Shown in pieces: positions 32,064-44,000 of a stretch of DNA of 64,000 bases. The DNA is from Furcasterigmium furcatum. Its lineage: Eukaryota > Ascomycota > Sordariomycetes > Glomerellales > Plectosphaerellaceae. The DNA is taken from the NCBI GenBank assembly GCA_001599815.1, contig BCIA01000006.1, positions 3,722,961 to 3,786,960 on the forward strand, read 5' to 3'. Made by a program: the position numbers and the translations under genes. The notes under the pieces were generated by a model. That model was not told the origin of the DNA and did not search any database. It was given only the letters and a program-made list of their open reading frames with translations. Every line of letters begins with the position of its first letter. Positions within the stretch are counted from its first letter, which is position 1.

Positions 32064-32984
32064 ATGCTGTATCTCGTTGGCCTCGGTCTTGCGGACGAGA
32101 CCGACATCACTGTCAAGGGCCTCGACGTCGTCAAGAAGGCGGCCCGTGTCTACCTCGAAGCCTACACCAGCATCCTCCTCGTCGACCAGGAGACCCTCGT
32201 GCGCCGTCTCCCGATTCCCCTCCCTTCGCGCGCCATGGAACTAACAAACCCCTCCCAGGAATCCTACTATGGCCGATCGATCACAATAGCCGACCGTGAG
32301 ATGGTCGAGTCCAACAGCGACGAGATCCTCCGCGACGCCGCGACCGAAGACGTCGCCTTCTGCGTCGTCGGCGACCCCTTCGGCGCAACCACCCACACCG
32401 ACCTCGTCCTCCGAGCCCGCGAGCTCAACATCCCCGTTTCCTCCGTCCCCAACGCATCCATCATGTCCGGCATCGGTGCCACAGGCCTGCAGCTCTACAA
32501 CTTCGGCCAGACCGTCTCCATGGTGTTCTTCACGGACAACTGGAAGCCCGCATCATTCTACGACCGTGTCAAGGAGAACCGCAACATCGGCCTGCACACT
32601 CTGCTGCTGCTGGACATCAAGGTCAAGGAGCAGAGCCTGGAGAACATGGCGAGGGGCCGGCTGGTCTACGAGCCGCCGAGGTACATGACCGTCGCGCAAT
32701 GCGCCCAGCAGATGCTCGAGGTGGAAGAGGACAAGCAGGAGGGCGTCTACGGTCCGGACAGCCTGGCCATCGGCGCGGCTCGCGTGGGTGGAAAGACGGA
32801 GAAATTCGTGGCCGGCACGTTAAAGGAGCTCTGCGACTCGGATGACCTCCTCGGCCCGCCGCTGCACAGCATGGTTCTCCTGGGCAGGAGAGCGCACGAC
32901 TTGGAGCGGGACTTCATCCGGGCGTTTGCAGTCAACACGGAGACGTTCGACAGGGTATGGCCATTGGACTATGGGAAGCAGTAA
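32064..32984 (+). CDS. dph5: Diphthine methyl ester synthase (DPH5)
   Basis: SAM-dependent methyltransferase of diphthamide synthesis, modifying the special His of elongation factor 2; cytosolic. Two exons, 32064-32198 and 32259-32984, give 286 residues. The start MLYLVGLGLADETDITVKGL is the family N-terminus; further hallmarks are YTSILLVDQETLESYYGR (formed by the splice), ADREMVES, VVGDPFGATTHTDL, NASIMSGIGATGLQLYNFG and VFFTDNWKPASFYD. The 60-bp intron (gtgcgc...cag) has no in-frame stop and is a multiple of three, so unspliced mRNA would code a protein 20 residues longer. The removed segment interrupts a conserved stretch, which supports splicing. Confidence 0.96.
   Translation: MLYLVGLGLADETDITVKGLDVVKKAARVYLEAYTSILLVDQETLVRRLPIPLPSRAMELTNPSQESYYGRSITIADREMVESNSDEILRDAATEDVAFCVVGDPFGATTHTDLVLRARELNIPVSSVPNASIMSGIGATGLQLYNFGQTVSMVFFTDNWKPASFYDRVKENRNIGLHTLLLLDIKVKEQSLENMARGRLVYEPPRYMTVAQCAQQMLEVEEDKQEGVYGPDSLAIGAARVGGKTEKFVAGTLKELCDSDDLLGPPLHSMVLLGRRAHDLERDFIRAFAVNTETFDRVWPLDYGKQ
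32199..32258 (+). other. Stop-free 3n intron of DPH5
   Basis: 60 bp, donor gtgcgc, acceptor ccccag, open in the DPH5 frame. Retention would insert 20 residues between ETL and ESYYGR. Confidence 0.85.
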
Positions 32985-33081
32985 TATATCGTTAAAAGGC
33001 CATTCTGAAGGTTCATTTCGTCATTGCTCGGGAAAGCTATCGGTACAAGTTGCCTCCATTCGTACAACCCAGGTGCTCGCC

Positions 33082-33769
33082 TCAGGGGTGCGTCGACCTC
33101 CACTCCTTGATCTCGGAGGCACTAATCTCACGAAGCTTGTTCACCTGAGCAGGAGCGCCAGTGACGATGCCCTCGGCGACCTGGACGATGCGACCGATGG
33201 CGGTGCGGTTGCTGATGGCATACGTGATGGTCTTGGCCTTGACGCGGATAATGCCGATGCGAGGATCGTTCTCGGAGCCGTCGTGCTTGCCGTCGCCGAG
33301 GTCACCGAGCCAGGCCTTGAGCGCGGGGCTGTAGGTCTTCTTGACGAGGTCTCGGTCGGTGATGATGCTGGATTCGCCCGACACGGAGGCCCAGTCGCCG
33401 GAGCCGTTTATGAAGGCGATGTTGATGTGGGAGTCGCCGGAGATCTCGTCGGTCTTGTGGGACTCGGTGTTGGTGTGGAAAAGAAGGTCAACACCACCAG
33501 ATTCCTGCATCGAGGTCAGCCTATGTGGTCTGGTCTACTTAGTCCTGGGGCCGTGAGGCTCTCACAGTGGCGGCGATGGCCATGGCACGGGACACCAGGT
33601 CGCCCGAATCGGCAGTGCGAGTGGTCATCATGCCGAACTTGGTGTCCGTCGCGAAGTTGACAAAGTCAGAGACCTTGTGCTCAAGATCGGCTTCATCTCG
33701 GTTGGCAGCCTTGTAAGGGTCGGCGGGCGCATCGCCGGTAGAAGTGTTCGAGAATTGCTTGGAGGCCAT
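33082..33769 (-). CDS. bli-3: bli-3-like PNPOx-fold flavoprotein
   Basis: Two exons, 33769-33566 and 33504-33082 (61-bp intron), 208 residues. General-stress-protein-26-like pyridoxamine 5'-phosphate oxidase fold; the Neurospora member bli-3 is blue-light inducible. Landmarks: FGMMTTRTADSGDLVSRAMA, then after the splice DLLFHTNTESHKTDEI, NIAFINGSGDWASVSGES, YSPALKAWLGDLGDGKHDGSENDPRIGIIRVK and a C-terminal ITYAISNRT segment. Probably cytosolic and binds flavin. It converges on DPH5 with only 97 bp between stops. The symbol follows the Neurospora name; light regulation here is untested. Confidence 0.9.
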
Positions 33770-36074
33770 GGTGATGGGTAAGTGGTATTCAGACAGATCG
33801 GAAATCAAGTCAATGCACATGAAAACCAATACTCAGGAGACGGCAAAGTCCCTTTTAAGAACAAGTTCAATACCTTATGTCCCGAGGCCAGCTCAGGAAT
33901 TGCACGACGTGGTACTGACCTCATAGCGGATTACAGCTGGTGGTTAATGTCATCACAGACGGCGGGAAGAGCTCCCAGCTCATGACGTCAACCAAACGAA
34001 TTCCACCACCACCTCACCACAGACCTCTGCGACACGCGGAGAAACTGGCGGGGAGGGGAAGGCAAAGGGTACCTGCTAGATACTTCTCACACGCCGTGCA
34101 GGATCTTCTAGGAGCAGATCGATTCTAGCTGTGTGTCTCGGATGTGCTTGACGTACCTATCCGTCGCCAGGGCGAAGCTGTACATCGTGGATACACATTT
34201 GTGTTCGGGCGGCTGTTCCAAAACAATCATCGCGAGTCAATGGAGGGGTCATGTTCCCGATCTTATGGTGAGACGCCATTGAGATGCTGCGGCTCTTGAC
34301 CTGCTGTCGTTTGCATCCATGGATGTGACTCTGCGTCTTCTAGAAAGTGGCGTCCAGCAGAGCTCAGCAGCCACCCGACAGCGGGCATGCGGCGTGTCTT
34401 AGGCTGATGATATGGCGGTGAGAGGGCTTCAGCCTGCTTCGTGTTGCCGGTCAGCGGAAAGACATCTTGTCGTTTGCTTGGTGTGCGGAGTGGTGGGCGT
34501 GATCGACTCAAGGTCCAGGCCCTTCCACCGCCCGCCTTATGCCCGCTCTGAGCTGCATGACGGTTCGTCTTGGCATCGGCTTCATGGATGTTGTCTCTTC
34601 GTCTCGTTGCTTCCACGTTTTCTCCGAACGGGCTTCCTCTACAGTGTGAACCTAGGTACCTTACCTGATAATCTGGAGGGGAACAGCAGGGCTGCGGGGG
34701 ATTTTACGGCTCAGGAGGCCTGACACCGACTGCTCAGGCGGGACTGTCTGCCGACTGCCGTGCTGCCTCCAGTCCCGACTTGCCCCTTCCGTCCTGCCAC
34801 GTCGGATTTACGGTCAAGAAGGCTCGGCGTGGAAGGTACTCTGGTAAATGCTAGGACCGCTCATCTTGATTCTCCGGGGCCTGCACTGAGGCTCCGGGAA
34901 GCTGCGGCGGGGCCTCTACAGAAGGATCCGGAATGGAAGGCACTTTACAGACCAGTTCGACCAGACTTCGAATCGAGTCCCAGATACCTAGGTAGGTGGG
35001 TACCATTAATAAGACCCCTTCGTGTAGGTAGCTTCAAAAAACCAAGATGCATCTTCCTGATAAGTCCAAGGACCGCCATATCAACTAGGTATGCGCGGTT
35101 CGAAGGAATACGGTAATTATCTGGACGGCAAGTAAGGTATCCCTGGGACCCTCCTTCCAATGGAACCTCATGCAAGCTCCCTGGGACCCTCCTTCCCCCT
35201 TCCCGTTTAGGCCCGGCTAGGTACAGTACGGAAGACACGCTTGACATCCCCGATCCCGGGGCTCGGAAGTCACTCATTCACTCACCTCACCCATCCCACC
35301 ACCCCATCTCCATCTCCGTCTGTGCCTGCCTACCTACTTATCGCCTGCCTTCTTTCATCCCGCCTTACCCATTCAAGCTTCCACGACTTCACCTGTCCCG
35401 CAACCCATCCCAGAGGTGCATCGTCGATGGGCTCTGGACACTTCTGATATCCCACGCCGAACACCCCGATCATCGAGACAGCCACGGCTCGACCCCGCTG
35501 CAACTGTCGACCGCCACCCCCAGCTCGACGTCTTATCCGTCGCTCGTCTCAGGACGATTGCATCCGAGACGCCGCCCCAGCCAGCAGTACGGTACGTCCT
35601 TCAACGAATGCTCCTTTCTTTTCCATCTACCTATGAATCAAGGCCCGCTGATCAACTCGTCCATCTGGCAGGCGTCAACAGCACGGGCGCTTTCAGCAAT
35701 TGTTTGACTTTGGCCGTGCCCGCGATTGCCGGCGGATTGGTTTGCCTGCCCAACTTGGCCCCAACCCTTTGGGGCCCTCGTCACCATCAACCCTTCAGCA
35801 CCGTTTGTTTAGGCACATTCACCTTTGGCCAACTCCATTCACCATCAAACCTCGATCCAACGGCGGCTTACAGCCTGCTGCAAGTCGAACCTCCCATTGT
35901 TCCTTTCGCACCACGCTAGTTTCGCCAAGTTTCCATACCACCCACGTCCGCCAGGAGGCTTCGTTCTTGTTCGTGTGTCTGGCCATCACCCTCCCAGTCG
36001 GCGATTTCTGTTGCCCTCTCATCTTCGAATCCACGAGAATTGGACCTTGCCCGAGGTCCTGGCCATCAGTCGCC
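33770..36074. other. Intergenic, ~2.3 kb
   Basis: Contains the bli-3-like promoter (33770 upward) and a long leader for the F-box-like gene (CT/CA-rich from about 35250). Around 34980-35110 there are several TAGGTA/ACCTA-like words. A 19-bp direct repeat is at 35140-35158 and 35178-35196. No gene recognised. Confidence 0.5.
35140..35196. repeat. 19-bp direct repeat
   Basis: tccctgggaccctccttcc occurs at 35140-35158 and again at 35178-35196, 38 bp apart. It is non-coding. Confidence 0.9.
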
Positions 36075-37650
36075 ATGGTATGTTCAGAACCCCTGTAATG
36101 CATCGCGAGGCTTTGTCGAGTGGATGGGTGGAAGTGCATCCCTCATCATCAACAGATGCCCGATTGCTCTCTCTCGAGTGGCTGCTCTTGTGCTAACGAG
36201 GACACAGGATGTCGATCCCTGGGAAACCCAGGATAAGGACGATGCGGCAGAGATTCAATACAATGACCCCCTTCGCGTCTACAATCGCTCGCTTCAGGAC
36301 GAGAACATGCGATTGAAGCGCCTACTCCGCGAGAACGGCATCTCCTGGTCTCCCACCGCCACCATGTACCTGACACAGCATCCCAAGCACGGCCGTGTCA
36401 CTCGTCTTTCAACTGGCGCCCCCAGCCTTAACCTGCCCTTCCTCCCCGTCGAGGTGCTTCTACGCATTCTCGCATACGCTCTTACCAGCGATCGCCCCAT
36501 CATCGATCCCCTCGACAAGGTCCGACCCGACACCATCACCTCTACGGAAAAGGCCCGTGGAAATCAGATTGCTATTCACTTTCTCTCCACTTGCAAGGCC
36601 ATGCATGCTGAGGGCACCAAGATTCTCTGGAGTCAGAACACATTTCTCTTCACCAGCCATGTGGCACTCCGTAACCTCGGTCATCTGGACCTAAGCCTCC
36701 GCCAGCAAATCAAACAGGTCACTTTCCGCATCATCGCGCAGTTTTACGACGACAAGAAGCGACCTCATCACTTGGACCGCCACTACCACCCGAGTCTGAA
36801 GAAGGCAGTCTCCCTCCCCATCAAGTCACGCGTCAACGAACAGACCTACGCCAGGGGCGGTTTCCGATGCTACTCGTGGTCGCAGGTAGTGGACTTCCTC
36901 CACGCCATGAGGGCTCCCTGGGACCCAAAGCACGACAAGAAGAAGCCCAGGCCTAGGCTCTTGCCTAACTTGGAGGCTCTCCGTATCGACCTCGTCAACT
37001 TTGGCGAGGATCGTCTCCCGATGTTCAGCCATGAACTTCACAACATGGCCTCCCACGAAATGGGATGTACCCTGAACGAGCTCTACGTCACTGGGATCCC
37101 CGTTGATGATGCGGGTATCAAGGCCTCCACAGAGCTTACTGGGCTTTTGAAGGACGAGGGACTGTATCTTACGGGCATTCCCTCGTTCGTCCAGAACCGT
37201 CGTGGCCTCGTCTCACTTTCCGGATCGACATGCTCCTCTCGTGTCATCCGGGCTTGGAAGACTATGCACAGCCATCATCACCACAGCCACGAGAGTGATG
37301 ACAGCGAGATGCTCGACTTGGATACGCTTGACGGTCACCCCATCGACCCCCACCATGGTATTCCCCCCATCATGCCCCCCGCTCCTTCTGAGCCCGGTCA
37401 TCCAAAGACCTTGCCCGAGCGTAAAGACAGGACGCTTTGGAGGCGTGTCCCCATCTCGAGGGACAGCAGCACGCGCCGATGGGTCGAATTCTGCCGCACA
37501 AGCGGATATCCGGTCGAAAACCTCCGTCGCATTTTCAATGACGACGAAGATGATGACGATGAAGACGGCTCTGGCTATTGCCCCTGTTGTGGAGCAGCTC
37601 ATCCCGGAAGTGGCAGCATTCTTGATATCTTCATGGATGAAGCAGACTGA
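36075..37650 (+). CDS. F-box-like protein with coiled-coil N-terminus
   Basis: Proposed model: exon 1 is the ATG alone (36075-36077), then a 130-bp intron (gtatgt...acacag), then 36208-37650, giving 481 residues starting M-DVDPWETQDKDD. An open frame reads through the intron, but the consensus splice sites and the acidic start favour splicing. Residues ~25-45 (YNRSLQDENMRLKRLLREN) look like a short coiled coil. LNLPFLPVEVLLRILAYAL at ~75 is an F-box-like motif. The central part is poorly conserved. The C-terminus is very acidic (DDEDDDDEDGSG), next to a CPCCGAAH knuckle, with a His-rich patch (HSHHHHSH) earlier. Probably an adaptor in ubiquitin ligation, by domain only. Confidence 0.8.
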
Positions 37651-38218
37651 GGATGCAGCGAGATCTCGATGCGGGACATGTACACTATGAGTCCTGGGGA
37701 ATGCCGGCAGGGAACGACAAATCCACGCCCAGGTGGTAGGAAGATCAGTCACGGCTTTTTTGTCGTGACTTCATTTTTGGGACCTGGGGGGGCTTTTAGA
37801 CGGGCTCTATCACGACGAGACGATGATACCACCTCTGGAATGCGATACAGAGATACCACGAATTTGCAGGTCGGGACACGGAGTTAAGGTTTGTACGGGT
37901 AGTTGATGCATCAGCTCACACGATGGTACGGGCGTCCGGTGATCTTGGGCTCTTGAGAATTGGCAGTGTCAAAACGTTGTAAGAAGGATCAAGGTCACTT
38001 GCATCATCAACATCGAGACCAACATCAAACAAGACAGTCCATTAAACGCAAAGTAATTTTGAGGAAAGGTCCAAAGTTTCCACGCTGCGTAAGGAGCGTC
38101 CATGGTATCCAACGTGTTCATCATAAAATCGTCCATGCGTAGCTCGAGAAAATGAACCCTGCATACGCTCGCTCTTACACCTCTTCACAGCTGGTCAATC
38201 TATTCACTTCTCACTCGA
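37651..38218. other. Intergenic between convergent genes
   Basis: About 570 bp of 3' flank for the F-box-like and Kelch genes. Nothing else recognised. Confidence 0.5.
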
Positions 38219-41003
38219 TCATCGATTTCCGCCCATGTCGTCCTCGTTCTCGCGGAAGACGCTCCGCCTAAGGGGGCTGGTCGTCCCCGTTGGGCTAACT
38301 GCCAGTCTGCGGGCGGTGAGGTAGTCGTCGCTGTCTTCCGACGTTGCGCCAGCCGTTGGCGGGCTGATGGCGCCCGGGTCGAGGGGGCTGGGAGTTCCCC
38401 CAACGGGCGAGAGAGGGTTCGCGTTGTTTTGCGGGATCATCCCGGCGGGCAGGGACCGGGGAGGGTTTGCTCGGGAGGAGGCCGAGGAGATGGCGCCATC
38501 TGCGGCTTGTGCTGGCGAGTCGTTGCCGGCGTCTGAGGCGGACGAGACGGTTGCCTCGCTGATTTGGCGAAGGTGGCTGGTTTCACGTTCGCTGAAGGCT
38601 GAAACTCCGGAGAAGACGCGCTGGTTCGGGGCGTTGGAGCCGCTGATCGGCGGCGAGGGAGGGCCGATGGGACTGGGGCCGCGGGTGGGTGAGTCGCTGC
38701 GGGAGAGGTCGCCGAGGACGCCGGAGGAGCGGGAGATGGAAGAGGCTTCATTGCCTGATACAGAGCCGTAGTAGGAGGTCTGGTTCGTGGGCGGGTAGGG
38801 AGGCGAGGCACCCAAGCGGGAGTGCTTGCTAATGATCTCAACGGGTGTCAGTCCCGTGTCGGAGAGTTCGGGAGGTCGAGATGTGTCTGCCATGCGTTAG
38901 TTCTGCCTCGCGAACAAGTGAAGGCTCATGGCATACCTGGTAGTTCTGCGATCGTGGTATCCGGCATCTCGACCGGAGTCGGCCTGACCGGTACGGGCGT
39001 CAGGTTGCTAACAGCACGGACTTCAGCCATCTCAGCACTGGATGGAGTGTCTTCCGAGGTTGTAACTGTGGGTGCCTTGTGCTCGGTTGGTTGGCCTCTG
39101 ATCCAGGACAGGATGCGCGTGCCGTTGTCATCGGTGCTCGGCTCACTGTAGCCTCTCTGGCGCAGGATCTTACGCTTGCGCCAGAGGCAGAAAGCGACGA
39201 GAAGAGCCGTGATAAATACGAGACCGAGAACAACACCAAGTACCGGAGCAACCCAGGATGGCAGCCCGCCGCCTCCCCCGCCTCCGCCTTCACTGGGGTT
39301 GTCATTGCCATCGCCAGGATCGACAATCGGTCGCCCAGACGGGGTGGCCGCTGCGTAGGGATACCAGGTCTGAATCTTTGACGTGTCGTATGTCGTCCCG
39401 AAGATGTCAGCCAGGTCATCTTCTGTCCATCCAGAGGGACTAGGCGTGGAAAGTGTCGCGCTGCCCGTGGCATCGCCGCCGATGGCCGACCTGACGGCCG
39501 AGGGAACGCCATAGTCTCCATACTTCTCGGGGTGGTACTCGTTAAGCCACTCGCCACTTGTAAGGTTGTAGATCTGGATGAGCCCGCCCGTCAAAGAGGC
39601 AAGGCTGTTGCCGGAAAGGGACGTCATGCCGCCGATGACCATCATCTGGTCGGGGTACGGCATGAAGCACTTGTGTCCGTTGCGGCCATAGGCAGGCCTG
39701 CCCTCGCTGAGTTGCGTCCAAGTGAATGAAGGAATCGACAGCACCCAGACCTCATCGCTCATCTCGACCCGTGGGTCCACGCCGGGATACCCTCCGTAGT
39801 AGTAGATGTTGAAGCTGGAGCGATCCTGAGCAGGGGCAACAACAGCACAGCCTCTTGTTCGAGCCGACGGGCCCCCCTCGGTCTCCTGCTTGAACCAGTC
39901 ACCACTGGCGATGTCGTAAATATCAATGACTCGCATGAACTCGTCACTCTCTTCCGTCTGTACAATCGTCAATATCAGCTCGAATAGGGCAACATGCTGT
40001 CAGAACTTACGCTCTGTGCAGGGTTCTCAGAGACACGCAGAGGAGGTGCCGCCACCCAATCCGGGTATGTGACGCCTCCTAGGACAACGAGGATGCCCTG
40101 CTCACCGACGGGAACCCATACAACCTCTGGATTCGCGCGGCCCTGGATCTTGCTTGGCAGGGTCACGTTTCCCCATTCTGGTGATCTCTGGCGCTCCATG
40201 TCGAGGGTGATGAGGTTGCTGGACACGTTGGCGGCGTTCTCGCTCATGTTGCGCCCACGCTGGAAGACCTCGCCCCATTCAGGGCCTCGCATCCCGCTGA
40301 AGTAGTAGGCCTTGTTCTCCGACGGGACGTTGACTGCTCCGCCAAACGCCAGATACCTGGTCATCCCATCCGGCAGTCTGTGCCCTACGAAGCCAGGCTG
40401 AAACTGGTCACGATCGGTGCCATAGGGGAACGCCTGATAGGTCAATACATCGTCCTCGCGCGGGGGCTCAAAGGCGTCTGTCTTCCTGACCAAGCCTCCG
40501 TATAGCGAGAACTGAGCGTCGTTGCCGAGCAAAGCGCCGTCCCAGAAGTTGGGCGCCTCGTTGTTCGCATTGCCCGAGCCACCACGGGCTTTGGGAATGG
40601 TGTTGAACAGCGCGGTCACGTTGTCGGAGGTTTTGAAAGGTTTGCTGAAGTTGAGGGTGAAGATGAGGCCCAGCGGGTTATCTTGTATCGTCAGCAGGTT
40701 GGTCGTCGTTGTCTGGCAGCATCTTCGGACCGACCTTGAGTTTCTATCGCACCATATGTCCCATCTGTCAGACCCTGGGCCCAGTACATAAAGCCACCGT
40801 CAAGGTAGACAGTGTCTCTGATGACCGCGGCTGTGATTTCGTGTTAGAAGCGCATCTACTGGCTTTACCGGCGCACACTGACCTCTCGGCTGTGACCATA
40901 GGGCGATGGAAGCGTTGGCCTGATTCTCGACCCATCCCTCATACTGCCCGGAAACGAGTCCCGCGGAGGCCGCCAATAATGTGATAGCAAATTTCAAGGC
41001 CAT
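38219..41003 (-). CDS. Kelch-repeat type I membrane protein
   Basis: Five exons: 41003-40883, 40830-40735, 40681-40011, 39957-38937, 38886-38219 (introns 50-53 bp), 858 residues. Signal peptide MALKFAITLLAASAGLVSG; an ectodomain with Kelch/galactose-oxidase-like blades (FGGAVNVPSENKAYYFSGM, LVVLGGVTYPDW, IYYYGGYPGV, MVIGGMTSLSG); a Gly-rich stalk; one transmembrane helix (WVAPVLGVVLGLVFITALLVA broken by stop-transfer RKRK); and a ~240-residue Ser/Pro-rich cytoplasmic tail. Fungal members with this plan are thought to be surface or cell-end proteins; function is unproven. The last splice joins LPG to DTSRPPELSD and restores the frame; without it the tail would be lost. Confidence 0.9.
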
Positions 41004-44000
41004 GATGGGCGGGTTTCGTGCTGCGAAGGTCGTGGAGGAGGCAAGCAATGGAGTGCGACGGGATCAGCAGCTCATCGCGCGGCTTCGGCGCAAGGTCGAG
41101 CTTGGTCGCAGTACGCCTGAATGGCCCGCCGGTTGCGCAAGAGGGTACGGTCTTCAACGCCTGTGCGCCTGGGTCTAACTGTCAACGACCAAAAGCTACA
41201 GAACACTCGGGGGGCGGGCGCGCCGGAGCAGCTATCTTGAAGCACAAAGGGCACGCGCGGGGGAGGCGACATGCCCTCAGCCCGGAGAAGCCCACATGGG
41301 TGCCAACGTACCGTAGCTAAGACACAACCACCACCCGACAGGACTCGCAGGTTCTGGGCCAAGGACGCCAGCAGGCAAAGAGTGGCGATCAGATGAGCTC
41401 GGACGGTTCACACGGCTTCTCGGGGTGAAAGGGAAGCAGCAAGAATCTCGCCACCGAGAGGAGGCTCGTGGGACTCGATGGAGGAGGCGTCGGGCTTGAC
41501 TAGGGCCGCCGATGGACAGCCTTACAAGTGAGACGCAGAGACTCGGGGTCTGGAGGGAACCGGTATGGGCGAATCAAGAAGACAAGCAGTCATCCAGTCT
41601 GGAAAGTCTGTCCGATGGACTGCGGTCCAGGGAGGGAGGGGTGAATGATTGGATCGGCCTAAGAGGGCCGTCTGACGAGGGTGTCCGTCCTCTTCCTATC
41701 AGCCGCACTGGAGAGCCGAAGGTCGAGCGATGCTGCGGACGGGCCACCGGCGATATTGATGTTAGGAGATTACAAGTACGTATGAATGCACAATACCAAG
41801 CAAAATCTTACGCCTGGAGTTCCTTCGTGCAGCAGGAGAGCATGCCGGGGTGGACAAGGACAAGAGGAAATCACGAGCTCTCGGAGATGGCCTAGTCTCT
41901 CGAGTCCAGAATGGGGTCCGGAGCCATCCTCGTGGGCACCGCCGGGTGGAGAGCAGGCTGACGGGTGCTGACTGTAAGTCGTGGGCATCCTGGACTACCA
42001 CCATCGGATGAGAGAACAAAAGACGGGACGTTTTGCCATGGCGGCCTCGGCATGGTGCACCAAAGAGAGCCCCGCTAGGCCTTTGCAGCGTGGCGGCATG
42101 CAGGGTGGTGTGCTGGCACTGGTGGGCGCAAGGGAGGGGGGCTGCAAGTCCAGGCCAGAGGATGCGCCGGGATGGAGGGCAAGATGCTGGGCAATGGTGG
42201 TCAACGGATGGTACCAGCGCATGCTTGACCTGCAGGTCGTGACAGGGGAGAGCTAGCTTCCCTTTCACAGCCTGGTCAAAGAGGGACGACGAGGTCCAGC
42301 TGGCTGGTGGTGGTTCCTGGCCGTGCCCCATCTCAGGGACGAGTTTTCCCCTCGTGGAACGGTCCCACGTACGTACGCTGTACTGTACCTTACTGACATG
42401 GTGATATGATATGGCAAGTCATACATATCTCGCCCTGGCCCACATGTAAGACGAGCCAGCGGAGGGGCCGGGATTGCATCAGCCCACCACGTGCACAGGG
42501 CAGGGACTCATTGCAATAATGTCGAAGATTGCTTTGTTCTCGAGCCCGGCCCAGGCAGCGCATTGGCGGAAGCGACGGGACTTGAGCAGATTTCGGTCAT
42601 TGACCGCTTTGTGCTGGACAGGCAGGACTTGAGGAATCGAGGAACTCAGGGCGGTCGTCGGGAAGCGATCGACAGCCGGTCCCTTGTACGCGGCCGCTCA
42701 AGCCAGTCACAACTGAACCCTGAAGAATAAGAAAGTCAGGCTCTGTGCAATGCTGCTTGGTCGGCACATGCCAAGGTCTTGAGGGCGGGCAAAGGTGACC
42801 TAGATTCCGTGATGATCAAGTGATGGAGTGAGATTCGACAGAAAACAAACAGAGGAGCAGCCCAACGGCCTCGGGCGGGGCTCGCCAGGGCTAGTCCGCA
42901 TCAAGGATAGTCGCCCGGATAGATCAGGGGTGTGGGTGAATCCCTGCCCCGGGACGCGATCCAGCCAATGGAAGACACAGCGCAACAGGCGGAAGGCGCA
43001 TCACTCTGGGTTCCTTCCATTGTTCCATCAGGACGAGATGCTCCTCCTTCCTGGTCGGTTCTCGAGGCCGCCTCGAAAGCAAATTTCTCCATCCGTGGAA
43101 CAAAGAATGGACCAAGGATTCCACGGACATCCCATTTCCTCCTTGGGACAGGCAATCATACGGCATCGCCACATTGAGTTGCCCGTGCGAAGACGGCCTC
43201 CCTCACTCAGTCCGAACTCCGCGTATCTCGGATACAGCCCGGCGACAACACCGTCTGGCCGGCCGCCGCACGCAGGTGCACAAAGGAAAGACTCGTGTGG
43301 CGATACATACCTCGTGGCCCCGAGGGAAGCGGGTGCAACGTTTCTCGTCTCGCTTGATCCCGATGGAGTCAATGATGAGTTGGGTGGTGTGAACGACCGC
43401 CAGTGGTGGAGAAAAGCAGCAGACGGAGGGACTCGCCAGGCCGACTCGACTCGAGATGCTGGATGCTGCTGCTGCTGGAGAGAGCTTGGGATCATCAATG
43501 AATGGTCAGTCAACGAGTCGTCGACACGGAAGCGGCCGCGCCGTCAAGCCGTCCCGAGCTATTCATGTCGTGTCACCGCTCTTCCAAGGACCATTGCGTG
43601 GCGCAGAACACCCAAGGCCTGTGGCTCGTCTGCTTATTTGGTGTCTTACTTCCCGTCTGGTCGTCGGTCAAGCTCTCAGGCCCATCTTATCACCAACATC
43701 CCCGCTCCCCCCACGGGCCCAGGGCGAGGCACATTGGCCCATTCACGTTGGCACACCATTCGAGTCCCGGTCCCCGACCCCCTCAGGGCAGGCGACAGGG
43801 GTGCATGGTGACATTCACGGGCCGCTCATGAGGCTTGCTCTGTGTTGTCGTCGGACTGGTGCTGGGCGACACTGCCGATGGTGGACACAGAGGACCCGGG
43901 CAACCTTTCCAAGGTGATCCAATCTGGACGCAGTGTTTGCGTGTCTATTGTGTAAACTTCTTCTGTTTCTGCCACCCATCCGGATTGCACAATTGCACAA

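Noticed and set aside
41762..42331. 189-codon minus-strand ORF
   Set aside because: Chance frame in GC-rich intergenic DNA; no domain.
42828..43811. 327-codon plus-strand ORF
   Set aside because: Low-information composition, overlapped by ORFs in other frames and on the other strand, no domain or signal.
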